64,000 bases of DNA from an uncultured Paracoccaceae bacterium (GTDB lineage Bacteria > Pseudomonadota > Alphaproteobacteria > Rhodobacterales > Rhodobacteraceae): positions 124,001-188,000 of the forward strand of contig CANKYO010000009.1 in the NCBI GenBank assembly GCA_947488175.1, read 5' to 3'. The position numbers and the translations under genes are program-made. The notes beneath the pieces are model-generated. The model was given only the letters and a program-made list of their open reading frames with translations, ran no database searches and was not told the origin of the DNA. Shown here one piece after another: positions 10,475 through 20,156 of this stretch (the stretch's first letter is position 1; the number at the start of each line of letters is the position of its first letter).

Positions 10475-10864
10475 ATGAAACTGACTGCCGCGATTGCCCT
10501 TGGATTTCTTGCCGCAGGTTGTGGCGAAGCCTATGCACAGTCCTATTACGGGTATGATGACACAGCCACGCCCGTCAGTGCAGATGCGCCGTTGACGGCT
10601 GCAAACGGCATGACACTCTACATATTCGACAAAGATGCGCCGAGTGTTTCGAACTGCGATGACAATTGTGCCGTGAACTGGCCACCCTATCTGGCGATTG
10701 CAGGTGAGCCTGCATCCGAAGATGGGCTGACCGTGATCACGCGGGCCGATGGAACGCAGCAATGGGCCAAGGATGGCGCACCGCTTTACTTCTGGGTTGG
10801 CGACACGGCACCGGGTGACACAAATGGCGACGGTGTCGGTGGTGTCTGGCATATCGCACATTAG
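10475..10864 (+). CDS. COG4315-type secreted repeat protein (PF03640-like)
   Basis: This 129-residue exported protein has a signal peptide (about 1-21; a lipobox-like LAAGC and an AYA cleavage site are both present, so lipoprotein or soluble is open). The mature part has the family pattern: GMTLYIFDKD, a CDDNC pair followed by NWPPY, TRADGTQQWAKDGAPLYFW and a closing GDTNGDGVGGVWH. The family role is unknown; it often sits near ECF sigma or redox genes. SD AGGAG precedes the ATG. It lies directly upstream of the sigma/anti-sigma pair and may belong to that regulon. Confidence 0.85.
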   Translation: MKLTAAIALGFLAAGCGEAYAQSYYGYDDTATPVSADAPLTAANGMTLYIFDKDAPSVSNCDDNCAVNWPPYLAIAGEPASEDGLTVITRADGTQQWAKDGAPLYFWVGDTAPGDTNGDGVGGVWHIAH

Positions 10865-11027
10865 GGTGACGGGTCGGATGGCCGGCATCATGCCGGCCCC
10901 ATCGCTGCCAATCGCACCGGCAATCCATTGCCGAACAGGTGAAAGTAATACATTGAAACTTTTGCCGAAATCGCTGATGATAGGACTGATTTCACACGTC
11001 CTTTCGAAACCAGCGCGCGCGGTGGCG

Positions 11028-11534
11028 ATGACCTCAGACCAGTTCAAGACTGACATGATCAGCCTGCTACCGCGATTGCGCCGTTTCGCGCTGAGTCTGA
11101 CCCGATCCAAGCCCGATGCGGATGATCTGTTGCAGGACGCCTGTACCACGGCCCTGCAGAAATGGCATCAATACGACCCATCGCAGCCACTGGACCGATG
11201 GATGTTTCGCGTTTTGCGTAATCTATGGATCACCGAGATACGTAAACGCAAGGTAAGGCAGGGAGAAGGACAGGTCCCCGCCGAAGATGCAGTAGAGCTG
11301 CAGGTTGAAAGTAACATGGACGATGTACTCACAGCACAAACGGTACGCGGCAAGGTCAATGATCTGCATCCTGACCTCGCCCAACCGCTGATGCTGGTCT
11401 GTGCCGAAGGGTACAGCTATCGCGAAACGTCTGATTTGCTTGGCGTTCCGATCGGTACGGTGATGAGTCGCATTCACCGCGCACGCAAGTTGCTGGTATC
11501 AAGTTTGGCCGAGGGGGAGCGTGTGGCGCAATGA
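11028..11534 (+). CDS. ECF (group 4) RNA polymerase sigma factor
   Basis: This 168-residue protein has region 2 (LLPRLRRFALSLTRSKPDADDLLQDA, read as two adjacent blocks, then PLDRWMFRVLRNLWITEIRKRK) and region 4 (LVCAEGYSYRETSDLLGVPIG, then TVMSRIHRARKLL), the two domains of ECF sigma factors. The ATG at 11028 matches the normal N-terminus; in-frame starts further upstream would add residues antisense-free but unconserved. The stop overlaps the anti-sigma start by 4 nt (ATGA). It should direct RNA polymerase to a small regulon, typically including its own operon. Confidence 0.92.
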   Translation: MTSDQFKTDMISLLPRLRRFALSLTRSKPDADDLLQDACTTALQKWHQYDPSQPLDRWMFRVLRNLWITEIRKRKVRQGEGQVPAEDAVELQVESNMDDVLTAQTVRGKVNDLHPDLAQPLMLVCAEGYSYRETSDLLGVPIGTVMSRIHRARKLLVSSLAEGERVAQ

Positions 11535-12310
11535 CAGACCTGTCGCAAAAACTCAGCGCCTATCTGGATGGCGAGCTAGACCCAACCGAGGCTGAAGCAA
11601 TCGAGGCGCGCATTGCCAGCGATCCTGATGTGCAGGCCGAACTGGATGCGCTGATGGAAGCCGATGCAATGGCGCAGGAACAGTTCGCGGCCATGCTGGA
11701 CGATCCGGTACCCTTTAATCTGGCCCAGCAAATCAAGGCCACCCCGATCCCCGAACGGCCCGTTGCGGCCAATACGCCAAGTCGCCCGATCTGGGGCACA
11801 TTGGCGGCGAGCCTTGTGGTTTTCGCGCTGGGCGGTGTGGGGGGTTACGTTGTCAAAGGGCAAACCACCCCGCCCGTCCAGACCGCCGGGTGGCTGGCCG
11901 CTGTCGCGGATTACCACGGCGTCTATGCCAGCCAGGGTCGTCATCTGGTCGAAGTTGGCGCGGACGAGGCTGACCATATCGAAACCTGGCTCGGCAACAC
12001 GGTCGGGGCCAGCTTTACCATTCCTGATCTGACCGAATTCGGCCTGACCTTCGAAGGCGGCCGCCTGCTGGTCGCCAATGGCAAACCGGTCGCGCAACTG
12101 ATGTACCGGCAGCCGGATGGCACGGTCATCGCCTTGTGCCTTCAGCGCAGCAACAAGGATCCCAATGCGCCGGTAGAGTTCCGCGAACAGACGATCAATG
12201 GCTTCGATTTCGTGTCGTGGAGCGCGGATGGCGCAGACTATGTCGTGATTGGCCCGATGGGTGAGCCCGAACTGGACGCCATCGCGGCGTCCGCTGCCCT
12301 GGAAATCTGA
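11531..12310 (+). CDS. Membrane-anchored anti-sigma factor
   Basis: This 259-residue protein has a short cytoplasmic anti-sigma domain (about 1-70, starting DLSQKLSAYLDGELDPTEAEA), one transmembrane helix (about 89-112, LAASLVVFALGGVGGYVVKG) and a periplasmic domain of about 145 residues. This layout is typical of ECF anti-sigma factors. The zinc-binding HxxxCxxC of ZAS domains is not present. Being translationally coupled to the sigma gene makes it the cognate regulator. The periplasmic domain presumably senses the signal; a cysteine (ALCLQRS) lies within it. Confidence 0.88.
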   Translation: MTDLSQKLSAYLDGELDPTEAEAIEARIASDPDVQAELDALMEADAMAQEQFAAMLDDPVPFNLAQQIKATPIPERPVAANTPSRPIWGTLAASLVVFALGGVGGYVVKGQTTPPVQTAGWLAAVADYHGVYASQGRHLVEVGADEADHIETWLGNTVGASFTIPDLTEFGLTFEGGRLLVANGKPVAQLMYRQPDGTVIALCLQRSNKDPNAPVEFREQTINGFDFVSWSADGADYVVIGPMGEPELDAIAASAALEI

Positions 12311-12617
12311 CCGCCCGAACGCGTTGATGGGGCGCGGTGGCCTGGCCAATGCATCCAGCGAGACGACAATAGCCTTCTGAAACTTGACTTGCTGAGAGCC
12401 CAAAAGTCCGGGCCGCTCTATGACCCGGCAAACCACAGACCACACAGCGGACCGATCAGAGAGGCTGAGGGCGATGACCTGCGTCATGCTGCCCTCAATC
12501 ATGCTTTGCAGTCTGCGTGGTCTTTTGCTGCTCATCACGGGTGCAAATACCAATCCGGTGTCATCATTTGTGTTGCAGCACCGGCCAAATAGTGGCCGGT
12601 GCGGTCGTTGGCTATGT
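12311..12617. other. Convergent gap with terminator-like hairpin
   Basis: This 307-base gap lies between the anti-sigma gene (+) and the autotransporter gene (-). A perfect hairpin (CACCGGCCA at 12579-12587, complement at 12593-12601) lies about 17 nt after the autotransporter stop and could end either transcript, though no clear T-run follows on either strand. No gene is evident. Confidence 0.5.
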
Positions 12618-15600
12618 TCAGAAGGAAAAGCTGACGCTCAGGCTGGCCGAGATCGCCTCTTCCGCGTCGCGACCACCCAGATATTCCACATCGCCAATCA
12701 GCGTCAGCTGGTCGGACGCGGCAAATGTGGCACGGGCACCGACAAATCCACCAAGGAACGTCTCGCTGTCAGTTGGCGCGAAGGAGAACGTGTCGCTGAA
12801 GTTCGGCACGCCGCCCGCTGACTGGATCACCTGCGCGTCAAAGTCATCCTCGCTGCTCAGTCGCCCGTCCAGACCGACGCGGAACTCTGCATCCAGACGG
12901 CCTGCGGCATAGCCCAGCGCCAGTTGGTGCCGCGCGCTGAGCGTCTGGGCAATCCGGCTGTCCACCCGCAGGTTTGACCCGGTTGTGCCAGTTTCCTCAT
13001 ATGCGTCGAAGGCCGTCAGCGTGTAGTTCAGCGACGCCGATGGCCGCAACTCGAACGCGCCCAGCTGCTGGACGAACCCGGTGGCACTGACCCCGGCACT
13101 GACAAAGCTGCTGTCGACCGTCGCTGTGGCAGTTTCAAGCCCGTCAACAATTGTCGTATCCAGCACCAGCCGTTCGCTGTCATGGCGTTGGGCCCCGGCG
13201 AGCAGGTTCAAGGTGTATTTACCTTCTGTACCCGGCACGGTGTAATAGACCCCGCCAAAGAACGCTTCGCCTTCCAAACTGGAAGAGGCGACATCAGTCG
13301 TGATCTGGCTATTGGCCGCCCCAAAGACGAAACCAACATCGCGGTCGCCAACGGTGCCTTCATATCCGGCCAGCACACCTGCAAATTCCTGTGAATAGGC
13401 AAGGGCAAAGCCATCATCGGAATGGGTCTGGGTCTGCCCGATAACACCGGCCCAAACCCCCGGCGACCCGGCATTGTCAAAGATCGCACGCCGGGCGCTA
13501 TCGGTCAGCGCACCTGTCGCTTCGTTCAGGACCGAGGTCGCGGTGCTATCAATGCGCATCACATCAATCTGATCGCCTTCGAACGTGACAAGCTCGGCAT
13601 TATAGGCCTCATCGATGTCAAACTCCTCAACACCGAAAGTGGACACCCGCCAGGAGATATCTTCGGGCAGGACGAACCGTTCGAGTGTAAAGGCGTCGCC
13701 CTCACCACCGGCCAGATCGAAGATACCGATGAATTGCGAGCCTTCCGACATCGTCACTGATTGCGCGCCAGCACCACCGCGAACCGCAGCATTCAGGCCT
13801 GTGCCCGCCGTGGTCACGACACCAGTGTTGAAGAACGTGGTGCCTTCGCCTTCCAAAAGCACCGCATCCGTAATGTCAGCCCCGGACGTGATCGCGCCCT
13901 CATTGGTCAGCGTGCTACTGGCGCCGGTCACAACAACCGTGGTGTTTGTTCCACCGGCAATGCTGATCACGCCGGTATTGTCGATAATAGCGTTCTCGCC
14001 GGTGGAAATCAGCCCGCTTCCGTCTGCACCATCATCCGAGATAGTGCCAGTATTCAGGATCAGCGCATCCACACCAGACGAGAAGATGCCAATGCCATCA
14101 TCCTCAACCCCGTCGCCCAGCAGGATCGCGCCTGTGTTGGTGATACCTGCCCCGTCACCGGTGCTCAGGATGCCGTTGGAGTCGCTGGCGTTGATGGTAA
14201 TCGCCCCATCATTGACGACGTCTGCCCCCTCACCTTGCGAGACGATCCCATGTGCCGCGTTACCTGTTGTAGTGATATTACCGAAGTTGAACGCGGAGCT
14301 GGCCAAACCGTCAATCTGCATACCGTGGGAAGCGGACCCGGTGGTGCCGATGATAGCACCCTCTGTGTTCTCCAATTCGGTCTCGTTTCCGGTCCCGAGC
14401 ATGCCGACGGATGTCTCACCCGTCGTCGTAATCAGATCGTTGTTGATGACTTCAGCCAGAAAACCCGTTGCGATGACCCCGGCAGAGCCGTCGCCAGATG
14501 TGGTAATATTACCGTTATTGGCGATCGCTGCCGCCTCACCCGCGGCAGCGACGCCGGCGGCGAACTCGCCACTGGTAGCAATGCTATTGTCATTGGTCAG
14601 TTCAATGCGGTCGCCAATGATGTTGACACCAGCGCCAAGTTCACCAGACGTGGTTATGGTACCGGTATTGGTGATGGTGGATTCCTCGCCATCGGCCTCG
14701 ACGCCGTTAGAGCTGTCACTGTTGACCGTGATATCGCTGCTGTTTGTGATATCGGCCGTGCCAGTGGCACGAATACCGTCGCTGTCCGGCCCGTTCGTTG
14801 TGATCGTATTTTGGTTATCGACTATGTTGCCGGTACCGTCCGCAAGGATGCCCTCTGCATTGGCACCGTTCGTTGTGATGATGCCATCGTTGCTGATCTG
14901 GCCGTTGTCACCGGTCAGCACAGTACCGCGAGATCCATCGCCTTCTGTAGCAATGGTCCGATCCTCTTCATTTAAGATGAGCGCGCCGTCGCTGGTCACA
15001 TTGATCCCGTCGCTGTCCACGCCGGTTGTTTCAATCTGATTGTCATTGATGACAATCGCATTCAGGCCAGTCACCTCAATGCCGTCGGCATCTGCACCTG
15101 ACGTGCTAATGAGGCCGTCATTCTGTGCGATGGCCGTAAAGTCTACATCCTCAACTGCCGCCAGCCCGGCGGTGATTGAGATACCCTTTGCCCCATCAGC
15201 CCCCGTCGTAATCGTCCCGTCGTTAAAGACGCCGCCAAGATCGGCGTTGACCGTGATCCCGTTTGCGTCTGCACCGGTTGTTGCGACGGTCCCTTCATTG
15301 TCAACCAGAATGACACCACCTTGAGCGATGACCCCGTCGGCACCGCTCCCAGCCGTGCGGATGTCACCTTCGTTCTCAACGATCCCGTTCAAATCGAATT
15401 CCTTGCCCAACTCACCGTCAGCGGTCAGGGAGATGCCAGCGGCATCAGTTCCGGTTGTCGTGATCCCGCCAGTGTTTTCAACAGCCGAGAGATTGCCAGT
15501 GATAGCGATGCCATCGGCCCCACCACCTGAAGTGTCGATGGTACCATCATTGATGATGGCGCCTTCTTCGCCCTCCACAGCGATCCCGTGCGACCCGTCA

Positions 15601-17783
15601 CCCTCTGTGGTGATTGTGCCGTCCGCTGCGTTACTAACCCCTGCGTTATTACCGATGACAGTGATCCCGCTGCTGTCAGACCCGGTGGTCAGGATGCTGT
15701 TGGCGTTGTCCACGTCAGCGTCGTCGCCATCGACAAGAATACCGGTCGATCCGTCACCCGCCGTCGTGATGGTCCCGTCATTGTCGATGTCGTTGTTGTT
15801 GCCGATGACCTCGATACCCTGTGAATCGTCGCCCGTGGTTGTGATGCTGGCATCAGCCGCGTTTTCAACGACGCTATCATTGCCTTCGAAGAAGATACCG
15901 TCGCTGTCCGCACCAATGCCGTCTTCACCGCCGGTCGCAATGGCCCCGATATTGGTAATGTTGACCTGTGTGCCAGGGCCCCCGACATTTGTGAAATCAA
16001 TGCCCCGAGCCGCAACACCAGTTGTGGTAATCGCACCGGTGTTGGTCACGTCAACCGCACCGCCAACAACACGTATCCCGGCGGCGTCATCACCGTCCGT
16101 TATGACACTACCGGTATTGTCGATACTGCCGTTTGTTTCGAAAAAGCCGATCATGGCGATCCCTTCGGCATTATCGCCGAAAGTTTCGATATCGCCGCTA
16201 TTGAGAATGACGCCGCCGCCATTGGCGATGCTGATCCCCTCGGCGTTCTCTGCGTCGGTCAGAATATTGCCAGCGTTGGTGACGGTGTTTCCATCCCCGA
16301 CGACAGCAATCCCGTCGCTATCCGCGCCGAACGTTTCGATCTCTGCATCGTTTGTGACAGTGGCACCGGTCCCGACCACGCCGATCCCGTCCGCCTCGTC
16401 ACCATCGGTCTGAATGAAGCCATCCGCATTGTTGCTGATCACAGCGCCAGCGCCTGTCACCGCAATCCCGGTTGATCCTGTCCCAGCGGTTTCCAAAATG
16501 CCGTCATTCTCAATGTCAGCGTTGTCGCCGGTGACGCTGATCCCTTCGGAGTTGTCCCCGCTGGTGTCGATGCTGCCGCCGAACGCAGCCGTAACCTGCG
16601 CGTTGTCGCCAGTGACGCGGATCCCATCACTGTCTGCGCCCTGCGTCTCTATCGCCTGATCATTGATGACAACGGCGTCGTCGCCTTCGGCAATGATGCC
16701 CTCGGACTGATCACCGGTGGTCAGAATGCTATTAGCATTGGTGATCGTAGCCCCGGCACCCGTCACCGAAATCCCGGCGGCGCCTACACCAATGGTGTCC
16801 AGTACGCCCGCATTCTCGACCGCCGCATTATCCCCGATGACAGATAGACCGGCCGCATTATCACCATCGGTAATAACCTCGCCGTCAGCCTTGTTCGTGA
16901 CCTGCGCATTGTCGCCGCGGACGTCGATACCATCGCTATCTTCGCCGGTCGCCACGATCTCAGCTGCGTTCGTGACCACCGCATCATCGCCTTCCGCGCG
17001 AATGCCCTTGGCGATATCACCATTAGTTGAGATGCTATCGGTATTGGTGATGCTCGCGCCATTGCCGAGCGCCGAGATACCGTGCGAGAGACGCCCCTCT
17101 GTCTCAATGCTGCCGTCATTTTCGACAACGGCGTTGGCGCCACTCACGGATATCCCAACCGAAGTATCGCCGGATGTGGACACTGACCCGCTGTTGATAG
17201 CTGTCCCATTGGCGCCCCGTACGTCAATACCATTCGACTGATTTCCCGATGTCGTCACACTACCACTGCTGTCGACAAGATAGTTGGATCCGCTTCCGAG
17301 GATCCCGTCCGCATCCCTACCAACTGTATCGATGCTGCCACTGTTTTCGATAACGACGTTTCCGGCACCACTCCCTGTCTGAACGATGATGCCAAAACCG
17401 CCATTGCTGTCGGTCGTCAATGTACCGCTGTTGGTGATGGTCGAGTTGCTGCTGCCCGATACGATGCCTGAATTGTTCACGCCCGTGACATCGATCGTGC
17501 CCGCATTGTCGATGTCCAAGCCAGGGATGCCGTTTGCTTCTACACCATCGTCCGTATCGACAATCAGGCTGCCGCCCGCCTCGATGGTCAGACTGTCACC
17601 AGCAGTATTCAGCAGGATCGGATCAGTTACCACCTCGCCATCAGCGATGACCTGTTGGGCCATCGCGGGCTGATAGCTCAGCAGACCAAGCATCAGGGCA
17701 AGAGGCGATACCAAGCGGGACGGGGCGATTGCTGTGAACGGGGTGGCCTGTTGGCTGGTGTGCGTGCGAAAAGTGTGTGTCAT
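12618..17783 (-). CDS. Giant repeat-containing autotransporter (type Va) outer-membrane protein
   Basis: This 1721-residue protein starts with a signal peptide (about 1-42, ending PAMAQQ). A very long passenger (about 45-1400) is built of several dozen repeats of about 25 residues, with pattern I-TxGxxSxGIxVxGDNAxVxNxG, expected to fold as a right-handed beta helix. The last 270 or so residues form an autotransporter beta-barrel: WAGVIGQTQTHSDDGFALAY, repeated amphipathic strands and a terminal phenylalanine (SASLSVSFSF). The barrel should insert in the outer membrane and carry the passenger to the surface, for adhesion or aggregation. The passenger is rich in D, G, N, T and nearly free of cysteine and lysine. 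No protease motif is seen. Confidence 0.92.
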   Translation of the reverse strand: MTHTFRTHTSQQATPFTAIAPSRLVSPLALMLGLLSYQPAMAQQVIADGEVVTDPILLNTAGDSLTIEAGGSLIVDTDDGVEANGIPGLDIDNAGTIDVTGVNNSGIVSGSSNSTITNSGTLTTDSNGGFGIIVQTGSGAGNVVIENSGSIDTVGRDADGILGSGSNYLVDSSGSVTTSGNQSNGIDVRGANGTAINSGSVSTSGDTSVGISVSGANAVVENDGSIETEGRLSHGISALGNGASITNTDSISTNGDIAKGIRAEGDDAVVTNAAEIVATGEDSDGIDVRGDNAQVTNKADGEVITDGDNAAGLSVIGDNAAVENAGVLDTIGVGAAGISVTGAGATITNANSILTTGDQSEGIIAEGDDAVVINDQAIETQGADSDGIRVTGDNAQVTAAFGGSIDTSGDNSEGISVTGDNADIENDGILETAGTGSTGIAVTGAGAVISNNADGFIQTDGDEADGIGVVGTGATVTNDAEIETFGADSDGIAVVGDGNTVTNAGNILTDAENAEGISIANGGGVILNSGDIETFGDNAEGIAMIGFFETNGSIDNTGSVITDGDDAAGIRVVGGAVDVTNTGAITTTGVAARGIDFTNVGGPGTQVNITNIGAIATGGEDGIGADSDGIFFEGNDSVVENAADASITTTGDDSQGIEVIGNNNDIDNDGTITTAGDGSTGILVDGDDADVDNANSILTTGSDSSGITVIGNNAGVSNAADGTITTEGDGSHGIAVEGEEGAIINDGTIDTSGGGADGIAITGNLSAVENTGGITTTGTDAAGISLTADGELGKEFDLNGIVENEGDIRTAGSGADGVIAQGGVILVDNEGTVATTGADANGITVNADLGGVFNDGTITTGADGAKGISITAGLAAVEDVDFTAIAQNDGLISTSGADADGIEVTGLNAIVINDNQIETTGVDSDGINVTSDGALILNEEDRTIATEGDGSRGTVLTGDNGQISNDGIITTNGANAEGILADGTGNIVDNQNTITTNGPDSDGIRATGTADITNSSDITVNSDSSNGVEADGEESTITNTGTITTSGELGAGVNIIGDRIELTNDNSIATSGEFAAGVAAAGEAAAIANNGNITTSGDGSAGVIATGFLAEVINNDLITTTGETSVGMLGTGNETELENTEGAIIGTTGSASHGMQIDGLASSAFNFGNITTTGNAAHGIVSQGEGADVVNDGAITINASDSNGILSTGDGAGITNTGAILLGDGVEDDGIGIFSSGVDALILNTGTISDDGADGSGLISTGENAIIDNTGVISIAGGTNTTVVVTGASSTLTNEGAITSGADITDAVLLEGEGTTFFNTGVVTTAGTGLNAAVRGGAGAQSVTMSEGSQFIGIFDLAGGEGDAFTLERFVLPEDISWRVSTFGVEEFDIDEAYNAELVTFEGDQIDVMRIDSTATSVLNEATGALTDSARRAIFDNAGSPGVWAGVIGQTQTHSDDGFALAYSQEFAGVLAGYEGTVGDRDVGFVFGAANSQITTDVASSSLEGEAFFGGVYYTVPGTEGKYTLNLLAGAQRHDSERLVLDTTIVDGLETATATVDSSFVSAGVSATGFVQQLGAFELRPSASLNYTLTAFDAYEETGTTGSNLRVDSRIAQTLSARHQLALGYAAGRLDAEFRVGLDGRLSSEDDFDAQVIQSAGGVPNFSDTFSFAPTDSETFLGGFVGARATFAASDQLTLIGDVEYLGGRDAEEAISASLSVSFSF

Positions 17784-17920
17784 GTTTTATCCGTTATCTT
17801 TCAAAATGGCGCCGCAGCGTTTCGTGCGGCTCACGACACTGACGCGCGAGCCGGGGGTTTTATTCTCGGTTTGGGAAAAAAGGGACTGGCTATGTTTGGT
17901 GTCGGGGGTGCTGGCCTCCG

Positions 17921-18898
17921 CTATTGCGCGCTGACGCGAGGGCCATAGGCGACTGGCAAGCGGCCCAGCAGGAACGGCAGCACCGCCAGCACTCTCGCCC
18001 CACGCTCCAGCCCGGCTCCAATCAGATGACGACCCTTGCGCGGCCAGAACAAAAGCAAGGCAAGACCGACCATCAGACTTGCCGCGCCAAAGACAACATG
18101 GCGGTTCAGTTGCAGGAACATGCGCATGACATGTCCGCCCCCGCTGCTCGTGAAACCCAGCCTGCGGTGGTGGCGGGCCACCTGAAAGGCGGCTAGCTGC
18201 GTGCGCCACGACCGCCGCAAGCGATAGCCCAGTGTCGCACGGGGTCCTTTCCAGTCCTCAAATGCAACCGCATCAGGCAGTGCAGCCGGAACCCAGCCAC
18301 AGGCACGTTCCGCACGCAGGAAAAACTCCAGATCCTCGCCGCCGCTTTCGTTGTAAGCGGGATGAAAGCGCAGGCCCGGGCCATAAGCAGGATCAAAGAC
18401 CCGACAGTGGAGCGCGAAATTGCTTGATGCCATCACCACCGGGCGCGCGCCACGCGGCTTGCTGGGCAACTGGATCGGCTGCAAGAAGCGGCTAAGCCCG
18501 TCATCATAGACATAATGGCAAGGCGCGATCAGGATCGAACGGCCCAAGGTTTCCATCCCGTCGATGAACCGGGCGAGCCAATCCTGCGCGACCCATTCAT
18601 CATCATCGACACCAATGAACCAGTCTGCACCGCGCGCGGCGGCCTCATTCAGCGCACGATTGCGCGCGTAAACCAGACCGGCACGCGGCTCATGAACCAC
18701 CGTCACCGGAAACGGGCCCGACAGGCCGACCAGCGCATCGCGGGCCACAGGATCATCATTGTTGTCGATCACCAGAATTCCCACGTCATAGCCCGCCGGG
18801 GCCGGTTGGGCGCTGATACTATCGATCAGGCGACGCAGCAGCACGTTGCGCTGCCGCGTGCAGACCCCGATCAAAAGCCGCGGTTGGGGGCGGTGCAT
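17921..18898 (-). CDS. Family 2 glycosyltransferase with C-terminal membrane segments
   Basis: This 325-residue protein has a GT-A fold beginning RLLIGVCTRQRN, with the nucleotide-sugar site LVIDNNDD, the metal-binding FIGVDDDEW motif, acceptor-side ESGGEDLEFFLRAE and a DWKGPR tail. Two or three hydrophobic helices close the protein (HVVFGAASLMVGLALLLF, ARVLAVLPFLLG), so it is membrane bound. I chose the ATG at 18898 (AAAGGGG upstream); the longer frame to 19006 overlaps the preceding gene. Its sugar substrate is unknown. Confidence 0.85.
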   Translation of the reverse strand: MHRPQPRLLIGVCTRQRNVLLRRLIDSISAQPAPAGYDVGILVIDNNDDPVARDALVGLSGPFPVTVVHEPRAGLVYARNRALNEAAARGADWFIGVDDDEWVAQDWLARFIDGMETLGRSILIAPCHYVYDDGLSRFLQPIQLPSKPRGARPVVMASSNFALHCRVFDPAYGPGLRFHPAYNESGGEDLEFFLRAERACGWVPAALPDAVAFEDWKGPRATLGYRLRRSWRTQLAAFQVARHHRRLGFTSSGGGHVMRMFLQLNRHVVFGAASLMVGLALLLFWPRKGRHLIGAGLERGARVLAVLPFLLGRLPVAYGPRVSAQ

Positions 18899-18944
18899 TC
18901 TCGCCCCTTTTGCAGCCCTCTTGACGAGGAATTCAGCCCAGTCG

Positions 18945-19175
18945 TCAGGACGCTGCACTATCATCATCATCCCCTGACAGCACGGCAACACCGGCCAGCA
19001 CGGCAATGATGGCCACGGGAATGACCCAGCTTGGTACGCTGCCCGACGGCTCGTCAGGGCTCATGACGATTGGCTGCGTTTCGACCACCGCGTCGGCCAG
19101 CCCCCCGGCATAGGCCGACACTGCGGCAATCATCAAAATGCCGGACCCGGCCAGCAGCAATTTCATCATTTTCAT
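18945..19175 (-). CDS. Small exported protein with C-terminal membrane helix and acidic tail
   Basis: A 76-residue product with signal peptide MKLLLAGSGILMIAAVSAYA, a short exported stretch (ETQPIVMSPDEPSG), one transmembrane helix (WVIPVAIIAVLAGVAVLSG) and the tail DDDDSAAS. Small proteins of this plan are common in Rhodobacteraceae and are often mis-named; function unknown. The ATG at 19175 has AAGGA upstream; a longer frame to 19256 lacks support. It sits between a GT2 gene and an OMP gene. Confidence 0.65.
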   Translation of the reverse strand: MKMMKLLLAGSGILMIAAVSAYAGGLADAVVETQPIVMSPDEPSGSVPSWVIPVAIIAVLAGVAVLSGDDDDSAAS

Positions 19176-19276
19176 TTCGTTATCCTTCTTTCTTCTGGAG
19201 TTGATGGCGGCTGAACCCCGTGCGTCGGGGCCAGACCGCCGGAATGGGCAAGCCATGCAGTCAAAGCAGGGGCTGA

Positions 19277-19957
19277 TCAGAAAAAGTGGTAGTTCACGCC
19301 AATGGTGACAGTGTCGGCCTGAATACCGAATGTGCCGAACTCATCGCTATCGCCGACCTCATCCACTGTCTGGTCATCTGCCATGTAGGACAGGTATTCA
19401 GCATTCACCGACAGGTTCTCCGCGATCATCGATTCAACGCCAAAACCCACAACCAATGCTTCATAGGGGTCATCAAGCACCCCACTGTCGGAATCGGCGT
19501 CGTCACATGCCAGCGTTTCATCGGTATCGATGATCGCCACACCGGCCGTTCCGTAGAACTGGGTGTTTCCAGTGGCCAAGCCAACGCGACCCCGAACAGA
19601 CCCCAACGCGTTGACGGCCGTCTGGTGTGTTGCCGGTTCGCAGAAATCAGTTTCAAATTCTTCGTCAAAAGACGTCGTGCCGATACTGACGACAGCGCCG
19701 TAAACCAAATTCCCGCTTTGCCAATTGTAACCAGCCTGCAGGTTTGACACACCGGCTGGCCCATCGTTTCTGGAATAGCCAAAAGCGGCTTCCTCATCGA
19801 AATCGTGAATTTCGCTCTCGATCATGCCGATGCCGATATTGGCCCCGACAAATGCGCCGGACCAGTCTGCATCCTGTGCCACCGCCTGCAAGGGCAGCAA
19901 AATGGCCGCCGCGCTGATCATGCAGCGTGACGTTAACAATTTTGAAATAGTCATCAT
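19277..19957 (-). CDS. Outer-membrane beta-barrel protein (OmpA-like/opacity-type)
   Basis: This 226-residue protein has a signal peptide (about 1-28, ending AVAQ) followed by WSGAFVGANIGIG, LQAGYNWQSGNLVYGAVVS, GRVGLATGNTQFYGTAGVA and a last strand TVTIGVNYHFF ending in phenylalanine. This is the small eight-stranded barrel plan of Omp25/Omp31-type proteins. The predicted loops are strongly acidic (DETLACDDADSDSGVLDDPY), with one cysteine pair. SD AGAGGATGA is in front of the ATG. It probably acts as a structural surface protein. Confidence 0.87.
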   Translation of the reverse strand: MMTISKLLTSRCMISAAAILLPLQAVAQDADWSGAFVGANIGIGMIESEIHDFDEEAAFGYSRNDGPAGVSNLQAGYNWQSGNLVYGAVVSIGTTSFDEEFETDFCEPATHQTAVNALGSVRGRVGLATGNTQFYGTAGVAIIDTDETLACDDADSDSGVLDDPYEALVVGFGVESMIAENLSVNAEYLSYMADDQTVDEVGDSDEFGTFGIQADTVTIGVNYHFF

Positions 19958-20104
19958 TGATCATCCTCTGATAAATCTGGAACGTTCGAAAAGCACCCGC
20001 GCAGAATCGTAACGGGCGTATCAGAGGTGTTTCTAATGTCCGGTCGTTTGATCAGGCGTTTGAAGGAGCGTGGTAATTTCACCCGACAACCATTGGAATG
20101 GCGA

Positions 20105-20124
20105 TAAAACCGTCTTCAGACGGT
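20105..20124 (-). terminator. Rho-independent terminator after the CatA-like gene
   Basis: Perfect 6-bp stem ACCGTC/GACGGT (20109-20114 and 20119-20124) with a 4-nt loop. On the minus strand it is followed by TTTT, about 33 nt after the stop of the acetyltransferase gene. Confidence 0.75.
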
Positions 20125-20156
20125 GATGTTGCGGCGGGTACGCTAGGGCAGCAACG

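Noticed and set aside
13615..17241. Long plus-strand open frames opposite the autotransporter (474, 404 and 361 codons and others)
   Set aside because: They are shadows of the repeat-rich minus-strand gene; the products are low-complexity Ser/Pro/Ala or Gly/Asp-like with no domain.
12618..17783. The autotransporter repeats as a CRISPR-like or tandem DNA array
   Set aside because: The repetition is in a continuous coding frame with diverged DNA; it is a protein repeat, not an array with spacers.
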